Virus record (IMG/VR): IMGVR_UViG_3300011440_000019
Span: 1 to 36,245 of that record
Reading direction: 5' to 3' (one strand)
Length of the DNA stretch: 36,245 bases
Source: a virus
Both the position numbers and the translations under genes were made by a program. Below the pieces are notes generated by a model that was given only the letters and a program-made list of their open reading frames with translations, searched no databases and had not been told where the DNA came from. How positions within the stretch are numbered: the first letter of the stretch is position 1; each line of letters starts with the position of its first letter. Below are positions 35,599-36,245 of the stretch, one piece after another.

Positions 35599-36039
35599 GT
35601 GAACATGATCAGGGTCCGGGTCGATGGCCTGGACGAGTTCAAGGCGGCCATGTCCCGGGCCGACCTCGAGGACCGGATCAAGGACGTCAACTATGAGGTG
35701 TCCCGGTACGTGGCCGGCCGGGCGGGGATCCGCCGGGCCGCCTTGTCGATGCGATACCCCTCCTATGGGCATGTCACATTGAAAGCGGAGCGCCTGCTCT
35801 CCGGTGCCGCCGTGGTTGTCGGACCTGTTGGGCAGGCGTACGCGGCGGAGTACGGCACCCATGTGCACCCGGTGTACGGGCGCCGCACCCCCGCAGCTTC
35901 GATGCAGCGGAGGGTGTGGCCGTCGCATTCCACTGACGGGCAGATGGTGTGGCCCGTCATCAAATCCGACGATCGACAGATCGTCGAACTTTACGACAAG
36001 GCGCTGGCCGCCGAGTTGCGGCCGGGGTTCCCTGACTGA
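35599..36039 (+). CDS. HK97 gp10-like connector/neck protein candidate
   Basis: The 146-residue protein starts at GTG 35599 (ATG 35605 possible). It has a start of RVRVDGLDEFKAAMSRADLE and a middle of AAEYGTHVHPVYGRRTP, recalling the VEFGT...P element of HK97 gp10-like proteins that act at the head-tail joint. Finding it after rather than before the major tail gene is unusual. It may have another tail role. Moderate confidence. Confidence 0.55.
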   Translation: MNMIRVRVDGLDEFKAAMSRADLEDRIKDVNYEVSRYVAGRAGIRRAALSMRYPSYGHVTLKAERLLSGAAVVVGPVGQAYAAEYGTHVHPVYGRRTPAASMQRRVWPSHSTDGQMVWPVIKSDDRQIVELYDKALAAELRPGFPD

Positions 36040-36057
36040 GAAAGGTGGAGATTCACT

Positions 36058-36245
36058 GTGAGACGTTTGTTAGTGGCGTTGGGAATCGTGGCCGCGGTTA
36101 GCGGTGCCGGTGTTGCTGTAGCCCACACAGGGCACGGCAGCTACGAGCACACCGATACGGCGTGGCCGTCCTGTTTCGAGGACAGCGTCGTGGTCATCGT
36201 GGTGAGCAAGTGGAGTAACAGCAACCAGGTTGCTGTCCGACCGGC
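36058..36245 (+). CDS. Small secreted protein, 5' part (wraps the joint)
   Basis: GTG 36058 behind AAAGGTGGAG starts a frame that is open to the window end and continues at base 124 on the left side, giving 75 residues in all. The visible part contains the signal peptide (MRRLLVALGIVAAVSGAGVA) and the start of the mature chain (HTGHGSYEHTDTAWPSC). It is described in full at the left entry. The opening of the circle inside this gene explains why both parts look truncated. Confidence 0.75.
   Translation, partial: MRRLLVALGIVAAVSGAGVAVAHTGHGSYEHTDTAWPSCFEDSVVVIVVSKWSNSNQVAVRP
36123..36245. repeat. Terminal direct repeat, right copy
   Basis: Identical over 123 bases to positions 1-123. It marks the point where the circular sequence was opened. 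Confidence 0.95.

Noticed and set aside
1-36245. tRNA genes and CRISPR arrays
   Set aside because: No cloverleaf-like segment with a matching T-arm was recognised and no regularly spaced non-coding direct repeats were seen. The only regular repeat is the coding HGDTA series. A tRNA scan would settle this.

Overview
This window looks like one complete temperate siphophage or prophage genome from a GC-rich actinobacterium. The first 123 bases are repeated exactly as the last 123 bases, and one gene reads straight across the joint. The molecule is therefore best read as a closed circle of 36,122 bp opened inside a tail gene. The actinobacterial host call rests on a WhiB-type regulator, the actinophage-like prim-pol gene, heavy GTG start use and high GC by eye. 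Two secreted proteins with Thr/Pro stalks resemble those common in Acidimicrobiia, but that finer assignment is weak. No tRNA, rRNA, CRISPR array or insertion sequence was seen, and no gene-free stretch exceeds 300 bases.

Layout, read from the packaging end: HNH nuclease (23329), a small ORF, an AT-rich candidate cos region (23816-23904), terminase small and large subunits, portal, HK97-type prohead protease and major capsid protein. An endonuclease VII-like gene sits just after the capsid gene. A block of structural or surface proteins follows, including a 12-unit HGDTA repeat protein, then connector and tail-terminator candidates, the major tail protein, and the wrap-around secreted protein. 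Next come a G/GT-type tail chaperone pair with a -1 slippery site, the tape measure protein, minor tail proteins, an amidase with a collagen-like tail, and small holin-like proteins. The rightward late block ends with secreted proteins, a homing HNH, a ClpP-like protease, a metallophosphoesterase and small ORFs, closing at hairpins near 11540-11557.

A leftward lysogeny block (13060 to 11724) carries an XRE-type repressor, a tyrosine integrase and a 38-residue lipoprotein, and ends at a 15-bp inverted repeat. Facing it, a near-consensus promoter drives a Cro-like gene whose mRNA is probably leaderless. The two promoters are embedded in symmetric operator-like repeats.

The rightward early block (13191-22615) is a run of small genes, mostly joined by 4-nt stop/start overlaps and many with CxxC zinc-ribbon motifs. 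It also holds a resolvase-like nuclease, a RecB/Cas4-like exonuclease, WhiB, an SSB-like protein, an HNH-like protein and a primase-polymerase/ATPase. Immediately after the primase lies a 194-bp region of nested inverted repeats around an AT-rich core, the best candidate for a replication origin. A GIY-YIG-type protein with its own promoter follows, and the circle returns to the packaging genes.

The main points for follow-up are the origin-like inverted-repeat region, the integrase-linked lipoprotein, the frameshift site, the 20-residue repeat protein, the collagen-tailed amidase, the phage-encoded secretome and the run of mini zinc-ribbon genes.
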